Shown here one piece after another: positions 1 to 9,624 of a DNA stretch of 64,000 bases; positions within the stretch are counted from its first letter, which is position 1; each line of letters starts with the position of its first letter. Where the stretch lies: positions 501,001 through 565,000 of the forward strand of contig CAJNDS010002099.1 of the NCBI GenBank assembly GCA_905221605.1, given 5' to 3'. The notes beneath the pieces were generated by a model. It did no database searches and had not been told where the DNA came from. It saw nothing but the letters and a program-made list of their open reading frames with translations. The stretch is from Symbiodinium natans (taxonomy: Eukaryota > Sar > Dinophyceae > Suessiales > Symbiodiniaceae). Made by a program: the position numbers and the translations under genes.

Positions 1-250
1 CTAAACCCAAAACCCGAAACCCCTAAACCCCTAAACCCCTAAACCCCTAAACCCTAAACCCCAAACCCTCAACCCTCAACCCAAACCCCAACCACAGCAC
101 CCCACAGGGGGGCCCAAACCACAGGGGGGCGGGGCGGGGACCCTAAACCCTAAACCCGAAACCCGAAACCCTAAACCGTAAACCCAAAACCCTAAACCCT
201 AAACCCAAACCCCAACCACACCACCCCACAGGGGCCCAAACCACAGGGGG
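1..250. repeat. Telomere-like CCCTAAA DNA with GC-rich telomere-associated units
   Basis: Degenerate CCCTAAA repeats read in the C-rich orientation, interrupted at about 88-145 and 208-264 by a GC-rich unit (AACCCCAACCACA..., then CACAGGGG and GGGGCGGGG). The C-rich strand running left to right is the orientation expected at a left chromosome end, but repeats in the opposite orientation follow, so a true terminus cannot be claimed. Confidence 0.8.
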
Positions 251-295
251 CGGGGCGGGGAAAGAATTTGGGGGGGTGGGGGGGCCCATGGTACC

Positions 296-502
296 CCCTC
301 ATGGCCCCCCTGTGGGGTGGTGTGGTTGGGGTTTGGGTTGAGGGTTAGGGTTTAGGGCTTAGGGCTTAGCTTTAGGGTTTAGGGTTTAGGGTTTAGGGTT
401 TAGGGTTTAGGGTTTAGGGTTTAGGGTTTAGGGTTTAGGGTTTAGGGTTTAGGGTTTGGGGTTTAGGGTTTAGGGTTTAGGGTTTAGGACTGGGGTTTAG
501 GG
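296..502. repeat. Inverted telomere-associated unit and TTTAGGG array
   Basis: At about 300-345 the GC-rich unit recurs as its reverse complement, followed by about 20 TTTAGGG repeats on the + strand up to 502. With the C-rich repeats at 1-250 this makes a head-to-head arrangement. The array is the left flank of the LTR element and ends in TAGGG (498-502). Confidence 0.85.
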
Positions 503-791
503 CGCGGAGCTGCAGTTTGTATTGAGGAAAGGAGTTGGTGTTGAAGGAAAAGGGGTCAATGAACCCGGTAACCTTTCTGGCTCAAGGATGGCCAGCCCGT
601 CCAAAGGAAAAAGTTCGTGTTTGGGAGTGAGGGTTGGGTTAGCGCCCCTCTACCTGTGTAAGGGTGCCCCTTCCTTTGACCTGGTGAACTTTAACCCTGT
701 GTGTTTGTCTTTCTGGTTCGTTCTGGGGAATTCATTCAGGCAACTGTTGAGGGTTGATACCCTGGTTGGTCCCCTTTCGGTTGCCCCCGTA
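503..791 (+). repeat. 5' LTR
   Basis: A 289-bp direct repeat of 9084-9375. It starts CGCGGAGC (TGCGGAGC in the 3' copy, so a T-to-C change at the terminus) and ends CCCCCGTA. It lacks the ATTATT duplication of the 3' copy and carries A and T where the 3' copy has G and C. The last base is followed at once by the primer-binding site. Confidence 0.8.
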
Positions 792-803
792 GGTTATGAG
801 CCC
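792..803 (+). promoter_or_regulatory. Primer-binding site, half-tRNA(iMet) type
   Basis: GGTTATGAGCCC directly follows the 5' LTR. Its complement, GGGCTCATAACC, is the anticodon-arm sequence of eukaryotic initiator tRNA-Met. Drosophila copia and yeast Ty5 are known to prime from an initiator tRNA-Met cleaved in the anticodon region rather than from the tRNA 3' end. Position and sequence together make this a strong call. Confidence 0.75.
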
Positions 804-858
804 AAATTAGGTTCCCTGCGGTTGAGTGTTATCTTAAGGTTTTTGGGATCAAGAAGCA

Positions 859-3800
859 ATGCCTTCTCCCAAGCGATGGCTCCAGCCTTCCTCGGATGGT
901 GGACAGAATGGTGGAGCTGGAAGTGGTGCAGCTGAGTCTCTGGGTGAAAGGGCGGTGCTGGAAGAGGTAATGCCTGGCGCTGAAGAACATCTGGAAGAAG
1001 CCTTGGTTGCAGAAGGCCCCAATGTGGGTATGAATCCCAATGTGGATATGGTTAGCAATGCTGAAGCTGAAGGACGTGCTGTCTCTGTATCGCCAAAGCC
1101 TGGTGAAAAAAGGAACTGGGACGCTACTGGCGGTATAGACCGTGAAATGGAGGTGACTGTTTTACGCGTGTTGCAAAAGCATGGGTATCAGCCGTCGACT
1201 TCAACTTCGGGCCGAATGGTGGATCAAGGGTCTCAGACCAATCTGAGTGGAGAAGTGCTGCAAGCGGCCAGGAGACCTCTGAACAAGATTAAAGGGGATC
1301 CCTCGGCGAGTTCCCTGGGTGGTGGAAGCGGTTACGAACAGAAGGGTGCGGACAGCTTTGAAGCTGCACCAACTGCTGACTACGCCATGGGGGAGGAGGA
1401 GATCTTACAGATGGAGGCTGAAAGGTTGCGCCAGTTGTCAGAAGAAGCGGATGAGATGCGTCAAGTCTCTGAAATGGATGGTTTTCGGAAAGATGAGCAT
1501 CTGATTAAAGCGTGTGATGGGACAACGTGGGAATGGCACTTCCACGAAGATGGGAGACAGTATTACTACTGCCTGGATACGCAGGAAAGCAAGTGGACGT
1601 TGCCGGCTGTAGGTGAAAAGATGAGAAGTGACGAGGTGGTTGGGTCTCCTTCGGGCAATGAGCTGGAAATGGAGGCTGCACTGGGTCCTTCATCGTCTAC
1701 TCCGACGCCTGAGTCTACGAGGGCATTCCAGGGTAGTGTAAATAGTGTAGGTGAAAAGGATTTTTCCTCTACTATCGAGGATAGCGGTTTTAGGGCTGGT
1801 GGTGACGCCCAAACCTCGGGTTCTCCTGATGAGGAAGGAATTTCTGGAATCCGAACAGACATCGCTGGAGAACATCTGGATCGGGAAGAAATGGAAGCGC
1901 TTTCTGAGGGTGTGGCAGCGGTGGAATCGGTGGGTCCAGAGAACAAAATGCCCAATGCGGAGATTGGAACTGTGTCGGCTGCAGAAGAGCGAGTGGTGGA
2001 TGTGGTACCTGTCGTTCAGGAAGGTGGTCCTGGAGATTTGGATGACGGAGGGAAAAAGTTGCGCATTACGACTGAGGAGGTCTCTTCGTTTGGTGCCAAG
2101 AATCCTGCCATTCAAGGGAAAAAAGAAGCTTCTGAAATAGCTGGAGACACGGTTGATCTGAAAGATGAGGCCTGGAGCGCCAATGAAGCGCGGGTCAATG
2201 TGCCAGATAGTACCTGGAGTGCAGAGAAAGCACGGGTTGAGGCGCATATGGTGTCACGTTCCGCGGATAGCTGCAACAATGGGGCGCAGGTCTCCGTAGC
2301 AGCTGACGACGGAGGCTCACAGGTGGACGCACTGGTGCAGCCTGAAGTTGGCAGCGAGGAACGAAATGGCGAAGGCTACACCGGAGCCAATGTGGCAGCT
2401 GTGGCCAACGATGGTGGTGATTCTCTTTTGGAAACCATGGAGCCAAAGGAGCCTGCGGTGGAAGAAAATGTGCCTACCGCAGATGACCAATCCAACAGCC
2501 CTGCAGTGGAAGAAAATTTGCCTGCTGCAGAAGGTTTGACAAAAGACTCCAATGGTGGGTCCACTCCCAGGAAGGGGGAAGTATTGCCGTCTGAAAGCTT
2601 GCCGGAAGTCGACACCGAGCGAACTGTAACAGATGAGGCAAAGCCATTGGCTGGAAAAGAGGATGGTCCTGAACCCCTTGAGCACAAGGTGGATGACCTT
2701 GTGGGACTCGTGCAGGAGCAGGACAAGCAGCTTGACCCAAAGGTGGAAGCAAGGGATGTTCCAGGAGCCGATGACAAGGAGATGGTTTCTGAAGAACAGG
2801 CAAAGGAAGTGCCCAATGAGGGAGCCTTGGTGACACCTGGGGAGCATTGTTATCAAGCGGGAGATATGATCACTGGTCTGGCGCGCTGCATCAATGTATA
2901 TGGAGCCTTTTTGGAACACGGTGATCTGAATGTGCTGATTCCTGCAGAAGGGAAAAATACACCTTCTTTCAAAATTGGTGACACTGTCTGTGCGACAGTG
3001 AAGAGGGTGGATGATGATGGCACTGTGATCTTGGATTCCTACCTGGTTTTTGAAGAGGACGAGGAGGACTCTTCTCCAGCGCAGCGCAAATGGAAAGACG
3101 GCGGCTGGGATGCGTGGTGGGAAAATTCATGGTGTGCTGGTCAATGGTACCAAGATTCCAACGGTCAATGGGACTGGAAATGGGAAGAAGAGCAATCCGA
3201 TGAGTGGTTTGCTGATCAGGAGTTATCCTCAGAAGAACAAAAGGAAAGGCAGCTCTATGGAGAAAAGATCTATAGAGCTCTTCTGGAGGACGAAAAAGCT
3301 GATAAGGCCTATGTGGGCAAAATCACTGGGATGTTGCTGAGTCGTCCAAGAGACGAGGTTCTGGAGTGTGTTGCAGATCATGCATTCCTGAACACTGAAG
3401 CTCGGCGTGCATACGGCATCTTGCAAAGTGATGGTTGGAAGCCCGATGGTACAGAATGTGCAGGCTTGGAAAAGACAACTACCTTTTCCCGAAAGCAGTA
3501 CCACAACGCGCTCTACGAACTGGCACGTAAGAAAAGGAGATTTAGTGGACCAGTCGTGGGTGAAGCGGTGGCAATGTTGCTAAGCCAAGGCAAAGATGAA
3601 CTTTGGAATGCGCTTTGGCTGGATACCAAGCGGTTTTTGCAGGAGCTTGATGGTGCAGTTGAAACTATGAGTAAAAGGGAAAACAAGCCAATGGAAGCCT
3701 ACATGGACCCAGATCAGTATAGGAAGGCTCACATGACGCCAAGAACTGTGTCACCAGGGTACAGCAAGCTGTGCAAATTCTTCAATCAGGGAAGGTGTCG

Positions 3801-6800
3801 CAATGGAGATGAGTGTTCCTATGAACATCGTCGTTATGGTGAAGGTTGGCCAGGAGGAGGACCAACTGAGCCAAAGAACAGCCAAAAAGCTGGAGACGAG
3901 GATGGGGACATTGGTGACCCTCCTACAGAGGAAGGCACAGTTGATGAGGCACAGCAGGAGCGGGAGGATTCAGCCTTCAGAGCCAAGTACAACTTTGGTA
4001 AAGGTGCATCAAAGGGTGAGTCTGTGTCAGTCGAGCCAAAGAGGCAGATGTGTCTGTATTACAACCAAGGAGGTTGTAAATATGGAAATTCCTGCAGATA
4101 TTCGCACGACGAAAAAGCGGTTTTGGAAGGGACTTGGGAACCCGGCAGATCCTGGGACAATGCTTCTCGGAAAGCCATAAGGGACGCAGGGTTCCATCAT
4201 TGCTGCTTCGACTACTACCTCAAAGGGAAATGTCGCGTGCGATATGGTTGCAAGTATTCCCACGACGAAATGTCTGAAGAGCGACTGGCTCAACTGAAGC
4301 GTCTGGCGAATGTGGCGAACCATGTTCGGTTTCAAAGAGGAAGAGGAATGGAGATTTCCGACAGGAGCACCTTCCAACCACCGGTAAGTAGGGGAGCGGA
4401 ATCTTCATCATCTTCAGCACCACAGGCGTTGCAAATGACCAATGTGTCAAAGAAAGCAGGTGAGGTTGATACGCTGGATGGAGCAGAGGGAGATGTACAA
4501 AAGGATTCGGTGGCAGAGTCTACCACTGTACGTCTTCAGAATCCAGAGGAGCCAATAGAAAATTGGATGGCTCGCAACCAACACTTGTGGGTGTATACAC
4601 CTCACGTAAGTGACGTGATGATCAAGCTTGGTGTAACCAATGTCAAGGAGCTACAAGAGTATATCTTCGTGGAGGATTTGGTGGAAAAAGGTGTTAACAA
4701 GGTGACGGCCTGCAAAATTCTGCAACTGGTGGGTGGTGTCCATTACCGGCCAATGTCGCCGGATGTGGCTGTGTCTACCAACGCATCGGTACGCATGGAG
4801 CAATCTTCTGGAAGCCGTGAAGCTGGAAGAGGTGCGGCGAGAACTATCTCTCAGGCGCGTGAAGCTGAAGGTCCTGGTACGAAGGAGATGCCGCGAGGGT
4901 CTTATCGAGAGATTTTCGACACAGGCAAGTACCGTGACGCTTGGACGCTTGCACAGAGATCTCCGCTGTGCGTGCAGAGGTTGCGATTGGTGGGAGTTGG
5001 AATGCCACCGGTGAACCCGCCAACAAAAGGGTATAGGTCAAGATCAAAACCTGTTAGAAGGGGAAGGCCCTTGCTGGATCGGAAACAGGTGCGACTGGTG
5101 CCACGCTCTCGCTCACATCGGCGTGTGCAGCCAGCGGAGGTGGTGGAAAAGCCAAAGCCACTGGAACCGGTAAAGCCTCGTGGTGGTTTGTCGTATCCAT
5201 TCAGCAGAGCGTGGGCAGATGTGGTGGATGATGATGATCAGACGGGAGCTCTGGTCTCCTATGCTGATTCCTCAGGTGATTCAAGCGAGGAAGAAACCAA
5301 CAGCACGCGACACCTGTGGGAAACCTTTTTGCGAGAAAGGGATTCACAAAGAACTGAGACACGTGGCAATGTTCCACTTGCTGGTTCTTCAAGCTCCAAT
5401 GATGGGCAGAAAAAATCGGTTCACCTTGGCGAAGAGCGCGACAAAGCGTCGCGGGGGGAGACCCGCCAAGAAGTGACTTCTCAAGTTTTTTCGTTACCAC
5501 AACCTTCTCGTCGAACTGAGCAGTCTCAAAAAAGAGCAAGGGACGGCTCAGTTATAGTTGGTTCGCTGGCGGCGGGCTCCACGGATGAGGTTTTACCTGG
5601 GCAAGGTGTTGTTGGACAGGCGAATGTATCTAAAAGCGCTCAAGTTCTACCTGGGCAAGATGTGGCTGGACAGGAGACGGCGCTGGAAGGAGCAGTACAA
5701 ATTCCTGGCGAGGAGACTGACCAGAAAGAAGGAGAAGGTGGGAGCAATGAACTCCGTGGTGATGGTACGAAGATATTGGATGTTCTTCCGGTGAAGAAGG
5801 GCCATCAGCAATTGCTTACTAAAGGCCTTCTGAATCGGATTTATTGGAAGGTTGCTGTCGGCAAGTTGCCTGTGGGGCAAAAGGACTGTCAGAAGGGGTC
5901 CAATAAAATGGATCGAAATTTGGTTATTAGCATGTCATCCGAAGGTGCAAGCGAACAGGATTTGAACCTGGCACTGGTGGACGATGCTGATCAGTCAATG
6001 GATGATGGTACATTGGTGGTTATGGCGTATGACCCACGAACGCTGATTCAGTCGCCAACAACTGATTGGGTTACGCGTCGCGGTTTGACCGATCGTGCCA
6101 TCTGGCTGGCAATAGCGACTGCAGCGCAGAGGATATGTGCTGAAATGGTTCAAGTGGATGAACTGAATGCCCAGTTGGAGACTGGGAGACTCCTTTTTCA
6201 AAGGAGAGATCAAGGACATTATGGTGATTTGCATCATTCGTTCCATGAAGATCCGTGCTTGCCGGTGGTGGGAAATTATCCTCTTTCGGTGATGGGTGCA
6301 TTGCTATCTCCTGGCCTGGAAAGGGAATTCAGAAATACTGAAAAGTTTGGAACTGCTATGGAGGCAATAGCCTACGATTGGAGTCGCAGTCCAGGCATGG
6401 AAGTTCATGTTGAACTTATGGCGAGGGTAGCCAACCTGGTTGCTCCGTTCCTTACCCTAGGAGGCCAAGGGTCGGTGGTGAACTTAGAATTTCTCTGGCA
6501 GCGCGGGAGGAACCAAATGATGGAGTTCCTTCAGGCGGCGACTTGTGCTGATCAATTGGAGGTTCTCTGGAAAAGGATGGACGATGATGCTGATGAGGAA
6601 GTGGATCCTGCAGGGATGGTGCTGGAGATCCCCGAACAGCAAGATGCGGTACTTGAACAAGGGATCAATGAATTCCCTATTTCCATCGCTGGAAGTGCGA
6701 CAATTGGTGACACTGGAAGTGATGGCAAAGCGCCAGAAGTTTCTCCAGAAGAGGAGACATCCAGTGGTTCATCAAGATTGGCTGGCACCAGAATGTTTTT

Positions 6801-8082
6801 GTGGTCGGTGTATTCTCGCGTCGCTTCCAACTGGGATTTCTCTATGCAGGACCGCACTACTGGTAGGATCTTTGACAGCACGAAGGGGTATCCTGGTGAA
6901 GGACCGGACAATGGTGACGATTTTTCCTCTAAGAGGAACTTACCCTGGATCTCTGAAGATTACCTCGACGAAGTGGTGTCAAAAAAGATGGAAAGGCCTT
7001 CAGATATGGATGGGTTGAATGGGTTTGTTCCGGAAGGTGAGGGACAGTCGGAAAAGGTAGAGGTGGAGAATGTTACTGCCTCTAGAATTCTTATCGCTCT
7101 TTGGAAAAAGGGATATAGAGCTGGGTATAGGAGGTTGTGTCGTTCAAATGTATCTGGACCCAAGGTTGGAGCAATGAATCATCCAATCAAAAAGGCGCGG
7201 AAGATCGGCACTAGAAAGGCCTCCTTGAAAACGTTCAATGTTTTTGGATCGTCTCAGCATGGCTCAGGAGCTGGTGGAAAACCAATCATGAAGGTGGTAG
7301 GACCAAGGCCAGGTTTTCCAGCTGTTCTCAAAGCATCAAATACTGATAGCACCTTGGGTGAAGGGAGCAATTCTCAGGGACATGGCAATGTTCATGTAGA
7401 GCAGAATCGCCCTATGGACCGGTACGAGGCGGAGCGTCTGGAGAAGAGGAAGAAAGGCATCTGCTATTGGTTCAGCAGGGGAAAAGATCGCTGCAAATTC
7501 GGTGAGAGTTGCAAATTCATCCATTCAGAAGATGATGTGGTGCTACAATCGTATTGGTGCAAGTACTATGTGGCTGGGAGACACTGCTTCTCTGGAGAGA
7601 ACTGTAAGTTCTCACACAATGCAACTGGTGTAAGGTGTATCCAGTTTGCTCAGTCTGGGGAGTGCCGTCATGGGGACAGGTGTGTCTTTGAACATGGTGA
7701 TCCGCTGGATGAACAGAGGCCAAGGTCTCCAAGGACGCCCCCAAGGGATAGTCCAAGGAGAAGTGCTGGTACAAGAGGTGGAGGAAAGGAAATTTCTCCT
7801 GAACGTTATGATGAAGGAGAGGAGGATTTGATGGTGTATGACGACGATACCAGGATGGTAGAACTGCTGATGGAGGCAATTTCATATATGTCTGATGGTA
7901 AGTCAGATTTAGCCCGTGCAGAGGCGGACCCAGTGTTCAAACTCCTGAAGTTCAATGGAGATACTGAACAGATGGATACAGAATGGTGTTCATGGACCAC
8001 TGGTATTGTCCTTACTGGAACTTCACGAAATAGTGAAGTCGTACGAGATTCCACTGGTGGACGTGGAAGAATGGATCAATGA
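859..8082 (+). CDS. Giant retroelement ORF with WW, S1, SAM-like and CCCH zinc-finger domains
   Basis: A 2407-residue ORF starting 67 bases after the 5' LTR. Visible in order: acidic low-complexity N-terminus; WW-like domain near residues 221-249 (tryptophans spaced with a YYY core); S1-like RNA-binding fold near 661-733 (G-x-V/I...YGAF...LIPAE...GDTV); tryptophan-rich stretch near 750-785; three CCCH fingers near 969-1138; SAM-like helical region near 1235-1295; long acidic spacer; three more CCCH fingers near 2198-2282. The fingers fit C-x5/9-C-x5-C-x3-H spacing. It may replace Gag as an RNA-packaging protein, which is inference. No catalytic DDE, DTG or YxDD motif is visible. The natural C-terminus probably lies beyond the annotated stop (see the next entry). 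Confidence 0.8.
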   Translation: MPSPKRWLQPSSDGGQNGGAGSGAAESLGERAVLEEVMPGAEEHLEEALVAEGPNVGMNPNVDMVSNAEAEGRAVSVSPKPGEKRNWDATGGIDREMEVTVLRVLQKHGYQPSTSTSGRMVDQGSQTNLSGEVLQAARRPLNKIKGDPSASSLGGGSGYEQKGADSFEAAPTADYAMGEEEILQMEAERLRQLSEEADEMRQVSEMDGFRKDEHLIKACDGTTWEWHFHEDGRQYYYCLDTQESKWTLPAVGEKMRSDEVVGSPSGNELEMEAALGPSSSTPTPESTRAFQGSVNSVGEKDFSSTIEDSGFRAGGDAQTSGSPDEEGISGIRTDIAGEHLDREEMEALSEGVAAVESVGPENKMPNAEIGTVSAAEERVVDVVPVVQEGGPGDLDDGGKKLRITTEEVSSFGAKNPAIQGKKEASEIAGDTVDLKDEAWSANEARVNVPDSTWSAEKARVEAHMVSRSADSCNNGAQVSVAADDGGSQVDALVQPEVGSEERNGEGYTGANVAAVANDGGDSLLETMEPKEPAVEENVPTADDQSNSPAVEENLPAAEGLTKDSNGGSTPRKGEVLPSESLPEVDTERTVTDEAKPLAGKEDGPEPLEHKVDDLVGLVQEQDKQLDPKVEARDVPGADDKEMVSEEQAKEVPNEGALVTPGEHCYQAGDMITGLARCINVYGAFLEHGDLNVLIPAEGKNTPSFKIGDTVCATVKRVDDDGTVILDSYLVFEEDEEDSSPAQRKWKDGGWDAWWENSWCAGQWYQDSNGQWDWKWEEEQSDEWFADQELSSEEQKERQLYGEKIYRALLEDEKADKAYVGKITGMLLSRPRDEVLECVADHAFLNTEARRAYGILQSDGWKPDGTECAGLEKTTTFSRKQYHNALYELARKKRRFSGPVVGEAVAMLLSQGKDELWNALWLDTKRFLQELDGAVETMSKRENKPMEAYMDPDQYRKAHMTPRTVSPGYSKLCKFFNQGRCRNGDECSYEHRRYGEGWPGGGPTEPKNSQKAGDEDGDIGDPPTEEGTVDEAQQEREDSAFRAKYNFGKGASKGESVSVEPKRQMCLYYNQGGCKYGNSCRYSHDEKAVLEGTWEPGRSWDNASRKAIRDAGFHHCCFDYYLKGKCRVRYGCKYSHDEMSEERLAQLKRLANVANHVRFQRGRGMEISDRSTFQPPVSRGAESSSSSAPQALQMTNVSKKAGEVDTLDGAEGDVQKDSVAESTTVRLQNPEEPIENWMARNQHLWVYTPHVSDVMIKLGVTNVKELQEYIFVEDLVEKGVNKVTACKILQLVGGVHYRPMSPDVAVSTNASVRMEQSSGSREAGRGAARTISQAREAEGPGTKEMPRGSYREIFDTGKYRDAWTLAQRSPLCVQRLRLVGVGMPPVNPPTKGYRSRSKPVRRGRPLLDRKQVRLVPRSRSHRRVQPAEVVEKPKPLEPVKPRGGLSYPFSRAWADVVDDDDQTGALVSYADSSGDSSEEETNSTRHLWETFLRERDSQRTETRGNVPLAGSSSSNDGQKKSVHLGEERDKASRGETRQEVTSQVFSLPQPSRRTEQSQKRARDGSVIVGSLAAGSTDEVLPGQGVVGQANVSKSAQVLPGQDVAGQETALEGAVQIPGEETDQKEGEGGSNELRGDGTKILDVLPVKKGHQQLLTKGLLNRIYWKVAVGKLPVGQKDCQKGSNKMDRNLVISMSSEGASEQDLNLALVDDADQSMDDGTLVVMAYDPRTLIQSPTTDWVTRRGLTDRAIWLAIATAAQRICAEMVQVDELNAQLETGRLLFQRRDQGHYGDLHHSFHEDPCLPVVGNYPLSVMGALLSPGLEREFRNTEKFGTAMEAIAYDWSRSPGMEVHVELMARVANLVAPFLTLGGQGSVVNLEFLWQRGRNQMMEFLQAATCADQLEVLWKRMDDDADEEVDPAGMVLEIPEQQDAVLEQGINEFPISIAGSATIGDTGSDGKAPEVSPEEETSSGSSRLAGTRMFLWSVYSRVASNWDFSMQDRTTGRIFDSTKGYPGEGPDNGDDFSSKRNLPWISEDYLDEVVSKKMERPSDMDGLNGFVPEGEGQSEKVEVENVTASRILIALWKKGYRAGYRRLCRSNVSGPKVGAMNHPIKKARKIGTRKASLKTFNVFGSSQHGSGAGGKPIMKVVGPRPGFPAVLKASNTDSTLGEGSNSQGHGNVHVEQNRPMDRYEAERLEKRKKGICYWFSRGKDRCKFGESCKFIHSEDDVVLQSYWCKYYVAGRHCFSGENCKFSHNATGVRCIQFAQSGECRHGDRCVFEHGDPLDEQRPRSPRTPPRDSPRRSAGTRGGGKEISPERYDEGEEDLMVYDDDTRMVELLMEAISYMSDGKSDLARAEADPVFKLLKFNGDTEQMDTEWCSWTTGIVLTGTSRNSEVVRDSTGGRGRMDQ

Positions 8083-8708
8083 CCTGAGGATATGGCTCCA
8101 GCGAGCCAATATGGAAGAAGAGAGAGATCCAAAAAGGGGCAAAAAGAGGTCCCTAGACAGGGAGTCCAGTAAGGATACTCCTGCCAAAAAGGAGGTGGTT
8201 GGAACTTCGGAGACGGATGTCGCCGTTGAAGAAGAGGTGAAAAAAGGCCAAAAAGAAGAGGAAAACTGCGGCTAGCGAGGATCCTTATACTCTTCTGGTT
8301 CCAAAGCCGAAGAAGATGCCGGCGAACATTGAGAAGGGTGGATCATCGTCCAATGCGGTGGTTTCTGGAGGGGAAAAGGCCTCTTCGAGAATGCGCACAA
8401 AGGCAAGCGTCTCGGGAAAGACGAAAAAGAAAGAGAAAAGTCAAAGCCCCAAGAAGGAAGAGGTGGTAGTGGTGAAAGGTCCTGAGGAAAAGGATCGTTC
8501 CTCTGAAGTGGATGCGCAAGCATCTACCACTGTGGATGCAGAGCTGGGTCAATCTCGCCAAGCAATTGAGGACGCGAAGAGAGAAGGATTGGTATCCTCA
8601 ATTCAAAGGTGTGTGCAGGATCCTGTTCTTACAGTGTCGGACCTGGAGCGCGTTTTGCTGCGACTTCACCTCAGCATCGATGCCCATCGGAAGAAGAAGA
8701 AGGGATGA
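7955..8708 (+). pseudogene. Frame-shifted C-terminal continuation of the giant ORF
   Basis: Frame 2 stays open from about 7955 to 8275 and reads as ordinary protein (LELHEIVKSYEIPL, then VEEWINDLRIWLQ, then a lysine-rich tail). Frame 3 then takes over and runs to 8708 (KAKKKRKTAASEDPYTLLVP, lysine-rich, ending RKKKKG). Each change fits one extra base or two lost bases: the first between about 7945 and 8060, the second near the A6 run around 8240. A single ancestral ORF of about 859-8708 is likely. Sequencing error, mutational decay and frameshifting translation cannot be told apart here. Confidence 0.5.
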
Positions 8709-9075
8709 CTGGATGGTATTGATGAGGGAATGGTTTTTCTCTTTCTGAAGACAAGTGCGCTGGAACAGCCAGTGTGCTGAAAGTATGGTGGTTACTATTA
8801 AGGGTATGGAAATCCCTGATAGTAGAGAGTTCGTAGCCTTTTGCGTAGCGAAGACCACGGTTCGTGGTGAAGAAGGCTGAAGAGTCTTCAATGACAAGAG
8901 AATCATGGTGGTAAAAAGATTCTCTATGGTAAAAGGTGTTTAGCCAATGTGCTATAAATTCGTCCTGGATGACGTTAAACCATAACATGCATTTCAAGCA
9001 GCTGGCTGCTGCCTTAATGGCAGCTTTTGGCCAAAAGTCTGCACCTCCAGTTTGTGTCCTAGGAAATCCTAGCAC

Positions 9076-9083
9076 AGGGGGAG
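9076..9083 (+). promoter_or_regulatory. Polypurine tract before the 3' LTR
   Basis: AGGGGGAG lies immediately upstream of the 3' LTR start TGCGGAGC, where retroelement plus-strand synthesis is normally primed. The stretch between the last ORF (8708) and this tract shows no other gene. Confidence 0.6.
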
Positions 9084-9375
9084 TGCGGAGCTGCAGTTTG
9101 TATTATTGAGGAAAGGAGTTGGTGTTGAAGGAAAAGGGGTCAATGAACCCGGTAACCTTTCTGGCTCAAGGATGGCCAGCCCGTCCAAAGGAAAAAGTTC
9201 GTGTTTGGGAGTGAGGGTTGGGTTAGCGCCCCTCTGCCTGTGTAAGGGTGCCCCTTCCTTTGACCTGGTGAACTCTAACCCTGTGTGTTTGTCTTTCTGG
9301 TTCGTTCTGGGGAATTCATTCAGGCAACTGTTGAGGGTTGATACCCTGGTTGGTCCCCTTTCGGTTGCCCCCGTA
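9084..9375 (+). repeat. 3' LTR
   Basis: A 292-bp direct repeat of 503-791 with TG at its left end and GTA at its right end, followed at once by TAGGGTTTAGGG. It holds the same short open frame as the 5' LTR, which has no sign of being a gene. Confidence 0.8.
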
Positions 9376-9620
9376 TAGGGTTTAGGGTTTAGGGTTTAGG
9401 GTTTAGGGTTTAGGGTTTAGGTCTTAGGGCTTAGGGCTTAGGGTTGAGGGTTTAGGGTTTAGGGTTTAGGGTTTAGGGTTTAGGGTTTAGGGTTTAGGGT
9501 TTAGGGTTTAGGGTTTAGGGTTTAGGGTCCCCGCCCCGCCCCCCTGTGGTTTGGGCCCGCCTGTGGGGTGGTGTGGTTGGGGTTTGGGTTGAGGGTTGAG
9601 GGTTTAGGGTTTAGGGTTTA
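9376..9620. repeat. TTTAGGG array and inverted telomere-associated unit
   Basis: TTTAGGG repeats with a few TTAGGGC variants run to about 9527. The GC-rich unit then appears as its reverse complement (CCCCGCCCCGCC, CTGTGGTTTGGG, GTGGTGTGGTTGGGG), followed by more TTTAGGG. This is the right flank of the LTR element and matches the material at 296-502. Confidence 0.85.
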
Positions 9621-9624
9621 AGTT

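Larger units (their letters stand above)
503..9375 (+). mobile_element. Copia-type LTR retroelement inserted in telomeric repeats, lacking a recognisable pol
   Basis: Two direct repeats, 503-791 and 9084-9375, differ at three bases and one 3-bp indel. A GGTTATGAGCCC primer site abuts the left one and an AGGGGGAG purine tract abuts the right one. Both sides are TTTAGGG repeats, and TAGGG at 498-502 and 9376-9380 fits a 5-bp target duplication, although in a telomeric array this is not independent proof. The interior carries one long ORF and two short frame-shifted continuations. I find no protease, integrase or reverse-transcriptase motif, so mobility would depend on enzymes supplied elsewhere. 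Near-identical LTRs imply recent insertion. Confidence 0.8.

Noticed and set aside
503-791. Small gene inside the LTRs (open frames at 522 and 9106)
   Set aside because: Open only by chance within a 290-bp repeat. The frame of the 5' copy runs into unrelated element sequence.
859-8708. Reverse transcriptase, integrase or aspartic protease in the retroelement
   Set aside because: No YxDD-type, DDE or D-T/S-G motif in a coherent context was found by reading; a profile search would settle it.
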